A stretch of 5,989 bases of DNA from Syntrophus sp034006265 (GTDB lineage Bacteria; Desulfobacterota; Syntrophia; Syntrophales; Syntrophaceae): the NCBI GenBank assembly GCA_034006265.1, contig JAVETB010000127.1, forward strand, positions 1 through 5,989, written 5' to 3'. The notes beneath the pieces were generated by a model. It did no database searches. It saw only the letters and a list, made by a program, of their open reading frames with translations, and was not told the origin of the DNA. The position numbers were made by a program, and so were the translations under genes. Within the stretch, counting starts at the first letter, position 1; each line of letters starts with the position of its first letter. Shown one piece after another: positions 1 to 5,440 of the stretch.

Positions 1-85
1 TCTCAATGCTGAAATTGCCCAGATCCTGGGAAGGACCATTCTCCTGTACAGGAAAGCCGAGCAACCGAAGATTGACCTGCCTTAA
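1..85 (+). CDS. yhbY: YhbY-family RNA-binding protein, C-terminal end only
   Basis: The window opens inside a reading frame (codons from base 2) that ends at TAA 83-85. It gives 27 residues, including GRTILLYRK and ending PKIDLP. This matches what I know of the C-terminus of the single-domain CRS1/YhbY RNA-binding proteins (about 95-100 aa), which finish with an IGRT-x-x-LYR strand and a short K-I-E/D-L-P tail. Family members such as E. coli YhbY and B. subtilis YqeI associate with pre-50S ribosomal particles and are thought to help ribosome assembly. The start and most of the domain lie outside the window, so the call rests on this tail alone. The next gene starts 26 bases downstream on the same strand, so the two are probably cotranscribed. 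Confidence 0.7.
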   Translation, partial: LNAEIAQILGRTILLYRKAEQPKIDLP

Positions 86-111
86 ATGAGCGAGGGGAAC
101 AGGATTGCATC

Positions 112-948
112 ATGGTAGACCTTCACTGCCACACCACAGCCTCGGACGGTTTGATGACCCCGACCGATCTCATCAGGATGGCTGCAAAAGAGGGTGTTAC
201 CGTCATCGCCATTGCAGATCATGATACTGCCGACGGTCTTGACGAGGCGGCCCGGGAGGCACGGCAAGAGGGGATAAACTTTCTTCCGGCTATCGAGTTA
301 TCCGTTTCCTATCCCACAGGGGAATTTCATCTTCTGGGATATGGGATCCGGCATCATGACGAGGATTTTCGGGATAAGCTGGCGCAGCTGAAGAGCATCC
401 GCGAAGAGAGGGTCCTGAAAATCGTTGAACGGCTGAATCGCGCCGGGGTCCAGTTAACCCGCGAGGATGTGTGCCATGAATCCAACGGAGCCGCGCCCGG
501 CAAGCCCCATGTAGCGCGCGCCCTCATAAAAAAGGGCTACGCTTCCGATATCCATTCCGCCCTGCGCACCTATCTTGACAAGGGCGCTCCAGGGTATGTC
601 TCCAAGGAAAAGCTCTCACCGGAATCGGCCATCGGTCTCATCCGGAGCGCCGGAGGCCTTCCGGTCCTGGCCCATCCTAAGTCTCTCAGGTGCAGGGACT
701 ACAGGGAATACGAGCACATTACCCAGGAATTGACCGATCAGGGAATTGCCGGCATCGAGGTTTATGCCACCATGCACGACAAGCAGGATGTCAAGCTCTT
801 TGGGGAACTCGCAAAGCGGCATCATCTGCTTGTGACGGGAGGAAGCGATTTCCACGGGGATAATGGCGGGAGGCTGGGATATTACGGTTATCCCAGGCTC
901 ATTCCCGAAAGCTGCTCCCGGGCGCTTCTCCAATACGGCGTTCCCTGA
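112..948 (+). CDS. PHP-domain phosphoesterase, TrpH/YciV (RNase AM-like) family
   Basis: A 278-residue protein with the metal-binding motifs of the polymerase and histidinol phosphatase (PHP) fold in order: DLHCHT (H5, H7), D12, ADHD (37-39), the IELS glutamate (E62), KPHVAR (H133), LAHP (H188) and GGSDFHG (D246, H248). Length and motif order fit the TrpH/YciV group. The E. coli member (RNase AM) is a 5'-3' exonuclease that trims rRNA 5' ends, and others hydrolyse 3',5'-nucleotide bisphosphates. Which substrate applies here cannot be told from sequence. I see no signal peptide, so it is probably cytoplasmic. The ATG at 112 is chosen because the next residues enter the PHP motif directly. A purine-rich stretch (GAGGGG, 92-97) lies rather far upstream, so the ribosome site is not ideal. 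The ATG at 86 is out of frame and closes after 10 codons. It follows a YhbY-type gene by 26 bases, which suggests a shared RNA or ribosome role. Confidence 0.88.
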   Translation: MVDLHCHTTASDGLMTPTDLIRMAAKEGVTVIAIADHDTADGLDEAAREARQEGINFLPAIELSVSYPTGEFHLLGYGIRHHDEDFRDKLAQLKSIREERVLKIVERLNRAGVQLTREDVCHESNGAAPGKPHVARALIKKGYASDIHSALRTYLDKGAPGYVSKEKLSPESAIGLIRSAGGLPVLAHPKSLRCRDYREYEHITQELTDQGIAGIEVYATMHDKQDVKLFGELAKRHHLLVTGGSDFHGDNGGRLGYYGYPRLIPESCSRALLQYGVP

Positions 949-986
949 TATCACAGAAACGGTATGCTTGCCGGGAAACGGCTGGG

Positions 987-995
987 AAGGAAGGG
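987..995 (+). promoter_or_regulatory. Shine-Dalgarno site that fixes the rubredoxin start
   Basis: AAGGAAGGG lies 8 bases before the ATG at 1004. The same frame stays open back to 863, overlapping the PHP gene, but the extra upstream residues look like no known domain. The strong site supports the short 66-residue protein. Confidence 0.7.
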
Positions 996-1003
996 CAGAT
1001 CAG

Positions 1004-1204
1004 ATGGATAAAAAAAAGCAGCAGTACAAGTGCGCAGTCTGCGGTTACATCTATGATCCGGAAAACGGGGACCGCATAGGCGGCATCCCGGCAGGCACAG
1101 CCTTCGAAGATCTGCCTGACGACTGGGCATGCCCGTTATGCAGCTCGGATAAATCGGAGTTTAAGCCTACGATAAGCCGGCCCATGTACCAGCCACCAAA
1201 ATGA
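1004..1204 (+). CDS. Rubredoxin
   Basis: A 66-residue protein with the classic rubredoxin iron site: CAVC (C10, C13), then 29 residues, then CPLC (C43, C46). The order YKCAVCGYIYDPENGD, then GIPAGTAFEDLPDDW, then CPLC, is the standard fold core with its conserved aromatic and DDW residues. Four cysteines bind one Fe as FeS4, making a small cytoplasmic one-electron carrier. In anaerobes these serve oxygen and superoxide detoxification enzymes or other redox partners; no partner is in the window. Two mild departures: the residue after the second CxxC is Ser, where many rubredoxins have Gly (CPVCG), and there is a tail of about ten residues (SRPMYQPPK) past the usual end. The start is set by a strong ribosome site at 987-995. 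It lies 55 bases after the PHP gene on the same strand and may be read from the same transcript. Confidence 0.93.
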   Translation: MDKKKQQYKCAVCGYIYDPENGDRIGGIPAGTAFEDLPDDWACPLCSSDKSEFKPTISRPMYQPPK

Positions 1205-1343
1205 CCTTTGTTGCCGGACGGCTTTGCTTCAAATGATCGGAGCGGCTTCGTTCCCGCCTCCCTGAGGATGCCGCGACCAGGCTGGATCGCCCCCTGCCGG
1301 TCTGCCCCCGTGAGCTGTCATCCTCCGCAAGGCCGGATGAATC
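1205..1343. other. Short intergenic gap between convergent rubredoxin and thrC
   Basis: These 139 bases separate two convergent genes. I see no convincing gene. One weak inverted repeat (TCATCC 1318-1323 with GGATGA 1335-1340) has no T-run on either side, so termination here, if any, is not a clear intrinsic terminator. Confidence 0.5.
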
Positions 1344-2732
1344 CTAATCCGTGGCCTTCAGCGTCGTCAGCAGAAAACGGCGGAAGATCTCATAATCGGC
1401 GGCCATGGGCAGAGGTTTGCCCGACCGATGATCAAGATCCCGCATGCTGACCGGCAATTCGGGACTGATGTTCAACAACGATTCGATCTCTTCAGGAAAC
1501 TTCGCCGGATGGGCCGTTTCCAGGCAGACGCAAAGCGGCGTCTTTCCAGCCTGCTCCAGGTAGCGTTCAAGCCCGCACCAGCCCACGGCACCGTGTGGCT
1601 CCAGAAGGAGCCGGTATCGTTCATAAGCCCGGCGGATCGTCTGCCGGGTTTCCTCATCTGAAACGGCCACGGAGAAGATGTTCCTCCTCATGGTTTCCAG
1701 GTCCGGCACCCGGTGTACAACGCCCGTCCGATCGACCGTCCCTCCGTACAATTCGAAGAACCGGGCCAGATTGCTCGGGTGGCCGACATTCATAGCGTTG
1801 GAAAGACAGGCGCGGGAAGGAGATATCTTCCCGTACACTCCGGTTTCCAGAAAGCGGGGGAACTCGTCGTTTTCGTTGGTGGGCATCACCAATCTGCGAA
1901 GGGGCAGCCCCATCCGCCTGGCATATTCGCATCCCAGGGCATCCCCGAAGTTTCCCGAGGGCACGGAAAAGACGATCTCGTCTCCAGGCTCGGAAAGCTG
2001 GGCATAGGCATAGACGTAATAAATCATCTGGGGAAGAATCCGGCCGAAATTGATTGAATTGGCGGATGTCAGATTCAAGCCGGCCAAGGCCGGATCGGCG
2101 AAGGCCTGTTTGACGAGATTCTGGCAGTCATCGAACTTTCCGTCCACGGACAGCGTACACACATTGCCGCCGATCGTATCCAGCTGCTTTTTCTGCCGTC
2201 CGCTTACCTCATCCCGGGGGTAGAGGATATAGACATCAATCCCATCGACGCCCTTGAAGGCTTCCCCCACGGCACTTCCCGTATCCCCCGACGTGGCCAC
2301 CAGGACATTCAGGCGCATCCCCGGGTCGCGGAAATGGCTCATCAGGCGGGCCATCATCCGGGCCGCAAAATCCTTGAACGACGCCGTAGGCCCCCGGTCG
2401 AGACGAAGGACGTACAGGCGATCCACAACGTTCTCCAGGGGAACGTCGTAATTGTAGGAAGACTCGATCACCGCGGTCAGGGTTTCCAGCGGCATATCCG
2501 CCCCGAGATAGGCCTCCGCCACCAGCAGAGCCGCCGCCGTATAGGGCCGGCCTTTCAGATGATGGATATTGGCCAGGGACAACTGCGGAATCGTTTCGGG
2601 CATATAGAGCCCCTCATCGGGGGCCTGCCCCAGGAGCAGGGCTTCCCGGAAGGAAACGGGATCCGCGGGCTTTCTGCCTTCTACGGGGGCAAGATAACGG
2701 TTCGTACTGTAATAAAGGATTTTTTCTCTCAT
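1344..2732 (-). CDS. thrC: Threonine synthase
   Basis: A 462-residue pyridoxal-phosphate enzyme that converts O-phospho-L-homoserine and water to L-threonine and phosphate, the last step of threonine synthesis, in the cytoplasm. Visible marks are an N-terminal domain with an EGLYMPE stretch (40-46), the PLP lysine in GPTASFKDF (K120), ATSGDTGSA (146-154), ILYPR (169-173), SANSINFGR (223-231), the phosphate-binding SVPSGNFGD (256-264), EPHGAVG (378-384) and ETAHPAKF (405-412). Order and length fit the E. coli/yeast-type branch, with its extra N-terminal domain, rather than the shorter Bacillus-type enzyme. The ATG (2730-2732) has an AAGGA ribosome site at 2737-2741, spaced 4 bases from it. It begins 20 bases after the lysR stop, so it is probably the second gene of a lysR-thrC transcript. 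No other threonine-pathway gene lies nearby. Confidence 0.95.
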   Translation of the reverse strand: MREKILYYSTNRYLAPVEGRKPADPVSFREALLLGQAPDEGLYMPETIPQLSLANIHHLKGRPYTAAALLVAEAYLGADMPLETLTAVIESSYNYDVPLENVVDRLYVLRLDRGPTASFKDFAARMMARLMSHFRDPGMRLNVLVATSGDTGSAVGEAFKGVDGIDVYILYPRDEVSGRQKKQLDTIGGNVCTLSVDGKFDDCQNLVKQAFADPALAGLNLTSANSINFGRILPQMIYYVYAYAQLSEPGDEIVFSVPSGNFGDALGCEYARRMGLPLRRLVMPTNENDEFPRFLETGVYGKISPSRACLSNAMNVGHPSNLARFFELYGGTVDRTGVVHRVPDLETMRRNIFSVAVSDEETRQTIRRAYERYRLLLEPHGAVGWCGLERYLEQAGKTPLCVCLETAHPAKFPEEIESLLNISPELPVSMRDLDHRSGKPLPMAADYEIFRRFLLTTLKATD

Positions 2733-2752
2733 GATGTCCTTAAAAAGGGCTG

Positions 2753-3679
2753 CTACCGTTTTATGGGATGGTTCCGTATAAAATCGAGAAATATCTGATG
2801 ATGGCGCATTAAAGCAAGCTGTCGGCGATAAATCAAATAAAAAGAGCGCTCAATACGGCAGTCTTCCACAGGGACTTCACACAGGATACCGGAACGAAGC
2901 TCCCGGTCAACGGCATGGACGGAAATCATCGAGATTCCAAGACCTGCAAGAACGGCCTCCTTTACAGCTTCCGAGCTCCCAAGCTCCACGACGATCCGCA
3001 GACGGGACAGAGTCCAACCGATCACATTCCGAAGATAATTTTCGAAGACCTCCCGGGTTGCAGATCCTTTTTCCCGGACAACAAAGGGCTCTTCGGCCAG
3101 CTCGTTCCAGGACACGGTCCCTCTTCCGGCGAAACGATGCCCCTTGGGCACCGCGAGAACCAAACGGTCCTCCCAGAGAGTTTCCACATAGAGTTTAGGG
3201 TTCTGGGGACTTTTCCCGATGATGCCGATTTCCGAGGCCGCATTCAGGATCGCATCCAGAGACTCATCGCTGTCGGCCATCTGGACATGAACCCGGATTT
3301 CCGGATGGTCTTTATGGAAGCTCCCGAGAACGTAAGGAAGAAGATAGGTCGCGGGAATCGTACTTGCCTGAATGTCGATCACTCCCGATGTGCGATCCTG
3401 GATCCGGATCAGCCGCTCAGCCGCCTCTTCCCGCAGATGGAGCACTTTCCGGGCATAATCGTAAAGGACCTTTCCTTCGGGAGTCAGGGAAATGCCCGCT
3501 CGCTCCCGGTTGACCAGGCGGACGTTCAGATCCTCCTCCATGTTTTTGACGTGTTTGGTCAGGGTCGGCTGGGTGAGACAGACCCGGCGTGAAGCCCGGC
3601 TGAAGCTCCGCTCTCCGACGAGGGCAACCAGTGTTTCAAGCTGTTGAAATGTGATGTTCCGAAAAGGATTGTATGCCAT
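2753..3679 (-). CDS. LysR-family regulator, selenium-metabolism-associated type
   Basis: A 308-residue LysR-type transcriptional regulator. An N-terminal winged helix-turn-helix (about residues 9-68, with SFSRASRRVCLTQPTLTKHVKNME) binds DNA. From about residue 97 there is a substrate-binding-like effector domain (IDIQASTIPATYLLP, then GIIGKSP, LVLAVPKGH and VLAGLGISMI). The STIPATYLLP stretch and overall style resemble the LysR group associated with selenium genes in anaerobes, as I recall it. This gene lies back to back with selD, which supports that reading. The effector is unknown. I prefer the ATG at 3677-3679 because AGGG lies 6 bases before it. A longer frame starts at 3697 (six more residues), but that ATG has no good ribosome site and lies inside the CTGTTATCATAACAG dyad. 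thrC follows after 20 bases. I could not pick a clear promoter for it. Confidence 0.87.
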   Translation of the reverse strand: MAYNPFRNITFQQLETLVALVGERSFSRASRRVCLTQPTLTKHVKNMEEDLNVRLVNRERAGISLTPEGKVLYDYARKVLHLREEAAERLIRIQDRTSGVIDIQASTIPATYLLPYVLGSFHKDHPEIRVHVQMADSDESLDAILNAASEIGIIGKSPQNPKLYVETLWEDRLVLAVPKGHRFAGRGTVSWNELAEEPFVVREKGSATREVFENYLRNVIGWTLSRLRIVVELGSSEAVKEAVLAGLGISMISVHAVDRELRSGILCEVPVEDCRIERSFYLIYRRQLALMRHHQIFLDFIRNHPIKR

Positions 3680-3685
3680 AGGTGG

Positions 3686-3689
3686 CCCT
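3686..3689 (-). promoter_or_regulatory. Shine-Dalgarno site favouring the shorter lysR start
   Basis: On the minus strand AGGG lies 6 bases before the ATG at 3679. The alternative ATG at 3697 is preceded by TTCCTATCTGTT, which has no purine-rich site. This is the main reason for choosing the 308-residue protein. Confidence 0.5.
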
Positions 3690-3702
3690 GTTATCATAAC
3701 AG
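3688..3702. promoter_or_regulatory. Candidate LysR-type operator (perfect dyad)
   Basis: CTGTTATCATAACAG is a perfect 7-base inverted repeat around one central base. It contains T-N11-A (T3689, A3701), the form of LysR-type binding boxes, and lies 9 bases before the preferred lysR start in the lysR-selD intergenic region. LysR proteins usually bind their own promoter region and often control the divergent gene. Its centre is about 81 bases before the predicted selD transcription start, somewhat farther than the usual site near -65, so autoregulation is the safer reading. Binding is inferred. Confidence 0.55.
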
Positions 3703-3740
3703 ATAGGAATAATCAATTCGGTTGTTGTCTCTTGATGAAT

Positions 3741-3769
3741 TTGACATCTTTTCGGCTTTCTTCTATATT
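3741..3769 (+). promoter_or_regulatory. Sigma-70-type promoter for selD
   Basis: TTGACA (3741-3746) is a full -35 match. It is followed after exactly 17 bases by TATATT (3764-3769), a 5 of 6 match to TATAAT. Transcription would start near 3776, giving selD a leader of about 110 bases. This is the best promoter match I found in the window. It faces selD and lies in the only divergent intergenic region. Confidence 0.7.
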
Positions 3770-3791
3770 CGTGCCCTCAAGACCTGTTCGC

Positions 3792-3836
3792 ATGCCTGCC
3801 TGGCCGCATTTCCCTTTACCGGCGGCCGACAGGCAT
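3792..3836 (+). promoter_or_regulatory. Strong hairpin in the selD leader
   Basis: ATGCCTG (3792-3798) pairs with CAGGCAT (3830-3836), and inside it GGCCGC (3802-3807) pairs with GCGGCC (3822-3827). This leaves a small internal loop and a 14-base apical loop. The hairpin lies between the predicted transcription start and the ribosome site. An alternative stem, GCCG (3825-3828) with CGGC (3837-3840), would exclude part of it. No T-run follows directly, so it is not a standard terminator. It could protect the message or be part of a leader control element; it matches no riboswitch I know. Confidence 0.45.
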
Positions 3837-3849
3837 CGGCAAAAAAGGA

Positions 3850-3871
3850 CTTGATTTTTAAAAAATTCAAG
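3850..3871. repeat. AT-rich near-palindrome before the selD ribosome site
   Basis: CTTGA (3850-3854) and TCAAG (3867-3871, counting one overlapping central T pair) form a 22-base near-palindrome with a T-run and A-run in the middle and one T-T mismatch (3855/3866). It ends 3 bases before GGAG at 3875. In RNA it could fold and crowd the ribosome site; in DNA it could be a protein site. Function unknown. Confidence 0.35.
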
Positions 3872-3874
3872 ATT

Positions 3875-3878
3875 GGAG
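3875..3878 (+). promoter_or_regulatory. Shine-Dalgarno site that fixes the selD start
   Basis: GGAG lies 9 bases before the ATG at 3888. That ATG is in frame with the SelD body but separated from it by the TGA at 3939-3941. The ATG at 3881 is out of frame and too close to this site. Confidence 0.65.
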
Positions 3879-3887
3879 ATATGGTTC

Positions 3888-4940
3888 ATGGAAGATCCCA
3901 AGAAGCCCCGGCTGACGACAACCGTCTCGGGAGCCGGTTGAGCCTGCAAATTAGGTCCGGGAGACCTGAGTGAAGCGTTGTGCGATCTTCCCCTGATTTC
4001 TGATCCCAACCTGATTGTGGGAATGGAGCATGGTGAAGATGCCGGTGTATACAAATTACGGGATGACCTGGCCCTCATTCAGACCCTGGATTTCTTCACG
4101 CCCATCGTGGATGATCCTTACACCTTCGGCCAGATTGCCGTGTCCAACTCCCTGAGCGACGTGTACGCCATGGGCGGCCTGCCGCTGACCGCCATGAATA
4201 TCGTCTGCTTCCCGATCAGAACCATGGACATCTCCATCCTCCGCCAGATCCTCCTCGGCGGGCTGGACAAGATGCGTGAAGCGGGGGTCGTGCTGGTGGG
4301 CGGCCACAGCGTGGAGGACAAGGAGCTCAAATACGGCCTTTCCGTAACGGGGACCGTCCATCCGGATAAGGTCCTCCTCAATACCGGCTCCCGCCCCGGA
4401 GACCGTCTCATCCTCACCAAACCCCTGGGGACCGGGATCGCCGGTACGGCCATAAAAGCAGGAATCGCATCGGAAGCCCTGATTGCTCGATCCGTCGCCT
4501 TCATGGCGGCGCTGAACAAAAAGGCCGCTGAAATCATCCAGGCAACCCCCGCCGTTCACGCCTGCACGGATATCACCGGCTTTGGTCTCCTCGGCCACCT
4601 CGCGGAGATGATCGAGGGGCAGGAGATCGGCATCCGGATTTTTTCCGACCGGGTTCCCTTTTTCCCTGAAATCCGGGAACTGGCGGAAATGGGCATCCTT
4701 CCCGAAGGCCTTTACCGGAATCGAGATTTCCGTACGCCCCTGACGGATATAAGTCCCAACTGTCCGGAATGGAGATCCGACATTCTCTTCGATCCGCAGA
4801 CCTCAGGCGGATTGTTCTTCTCGCTGGCTGCGGATCAGGCGGAAGCCTGCCTGGCCCGCCTGCAAGCCGCCGGCGTGGACGAAGCGGCCATCGTCGGCGA
4901 GGTCTTATCCGCCCCAGCCGGCCGTATCATCGTTGAATAG
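3888..4940 (+). CDS. selD: Selenophosphate synthetase, selenoprotein (Sec at residue 18)
   Basis: A 350-residue enzyme, close to the 347 of E. coli SelD. It makes selenophosphate from selenide and ATP, releasing AMP and phosphate, and supplies selenocysteine synthesis (SelA, SelB) or tRNA selenation in the cytoplasm. Read through TGA 3939-3941, the N-terminus carries VSGAGUACKLGPGDL, aligning with E. coli GAGCGCK: Sec18 at the catalytic Cys17 position, then C20 and the essential lysine K21. Downstream are DAGVY (51-55), NSLSDVYAMGG (87-97), VGGHS (137-141), TDITGFGLLGH (227-237) and DPQTSGG (302-308), all SelD marks of ATP and metal binding. The start is set by GGAG at 3875-3878. A search treating TGA as stop would begin at TTG 3978 and lose 30 residues, including the active site. 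It is divergent from a LysR regulator and ends before a bidirectional terminator. Confidence 0.95.
3939..3969 (+). promoter_or_regulatory. Selenocysteine UGA codon with bacterial SECIS hairpin
   Basis: The in-frame TGA is at 3939-3941. From 3951, TTAGGTC pairs with GACCTGA (3963-3969), including one T-G wobble, to make a 7-bp stem with the 5-base loop CGGGA (3958-3962). Bacterial SECIS elements sit in the coding region just after the UGA and carry a G among the first two loop bases, with the loop about 16-37 bases from the UGA. Here the loop begins CG and is preceded by 16 bases after the UGA. This is the structure SelB would bind to deliver Sec-tRNA. Confidence 0.8.
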
Positions 4941-5012
4941 AAGGGAACGGAACATGCGGCCACAGACCCGATTTAAAAGGACAGGGTTCTTCGGTGGAAC
5001 CAATTTCCAACC

Positions 5013-5052
5013 AAAAAAAGCACCTAATATCTCTAGGATTAGATGCTTTTTT
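5013..5052. terminator. Bidirectional intrinsic terminator between selD and fmdB-like gene
   Basis: A run of seven A (5013-5019), then GCA-C-CTAAT (5020-5028), a 9-base loop, ATTAG-A-TGC (5038-5046), then six T (5047-5052). The stem has one C/A mismatch. It has a T-run on the plus strand for selD and, read from the other side, a T-run for the convergent fmdB-like gene, so it can serve both. Confidence 0.85.
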
Positions 5053-5118
5053 CGCTGAAATTTCCCGTCGGACAAGCACAGGACTTTGGTATCTCAAATA
5101 ATTCTGCTGCCTGTCTTT

Positions 5119-5415
5119 CTATTCGGCGGCTTTACAGCCGGCGCAGCAGGATGAATCACCGCCGCTGCAGGTTGCTGTGTCACTGGACGTGCTGCCGGTC
5201 GCCTCTTTCTGCCTGGATTCCAGAGCACAAGACTTCTTTCCGCCGTAATCCGTTACATACCATCCCGAACCGGTCAGGTGAAAGGAAGAAAGGGAAATCA
5301 TTTTTTCCACACTTCCCTGGCAGTATTGGCACTGCTGTACCGGCGCTTCGGTGATTTTCTGAAAGACTTCAAATTCTCTCCCGCATTTCCGGCATTTGTA
5401 CTCGTAAATCGGCAT
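5119..5415 (-). CDS. FmdB-family zinc ribbon protein with Cys-rich tail
   Basis: A 98-residue protein. Its first 60 residues are a typical FmdB/CxxC_CxxC_SSSS zinc ribbon: MPIYEYKCRKCGREFEV opening, C8/C11 and C29/C32 as zinc ligands, then a conserved F-H-L-T-G-S-G-W-Y segment (45-53). The family is named after a suspected regulator of formamidase in Methylophilus; its general role is not established. The last third is Ser/Thr-rich and carries C63, C83, C90, C91 and C94, a low-complexity cysteine tail common in this family but of unknown use, perhaps extra metal binding. The start is secure: GGAGG lies 8 bases upstream and the protein opens with the family's usual MPIYEY. It follows the HELVH protein by 25 bases, so the two are probably one transcript ending at 5013-5052. 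Confidence 0.9.
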   Translation of the reverse strand: MPIYEYKCRKCGREFEVFQKITEAPVQQCQYCQGSVEKMISLSSFHLTGSGWYVTDYGGKKSCALESRQKEATGSTSSDTATCSGGDSSCCAGCKAAE

Positions 5416-5440
5416 ACCCTAAACCTCCATTTATTATAAC

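Noticed and set aside
863..1003. N-terminal extension of the rubredoxin frame into the PHP gene
   Set aside because: The extra 47 residues look like no domain, and a strong ribosome site just before 1004 supports the short form.
1318..1340. Weak inverted repeat TCATCC/GGATGA as a terminator between rubredoxin and thrC
   Set aside because: Only six pairs around an 11-base loop, and no T-run on either strand.
2915..3592. A 225-codon plus-strand open frame opposite lysR
   Set aside because: It is the antisense shadow of a clear LysR gene, its translation resembles no domain, and it has no supporting ribosome site.
3693..3698. Minus-strand TATGAT as the -10 element of lysR
   Set aside because: No -35 match lies at 16-18 bases, and transcription would start inside the AGGG ribosome site. 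It is better explained as part of the dyad.
3978..3980. TTG as the start of selD
   Set aside because: It would remove the catalytic GAGUACK segment. Frame, homology and ribosome site all support ATG 3888 with UGA read as selenocysteine.
4056..4598. A 180-codon minus-strand open frame opposite selD
   Set aside because: The translation is Gly/His/Asp-rich, as expected from the complement of a GC-rich gene, and the plus-strand SelD match is unambiguous.
4985..5001. GGTTC/GAACC hairpin after selD as a first terminator
   Set aside because: Only five pairs and a three-T run two bases downstream. The element at 5013-5052 is far stronger.
5433..5438. Minus-strand TATAAT as a promoter of the FmdB-like gene
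   Set aside because: Transcription would start at or inside the ribosome site, the -35 match (TTGGAG, 16-base spacer) is poor, and the gene is only 25 bases from the upstream one, so cotranscription is simpler.
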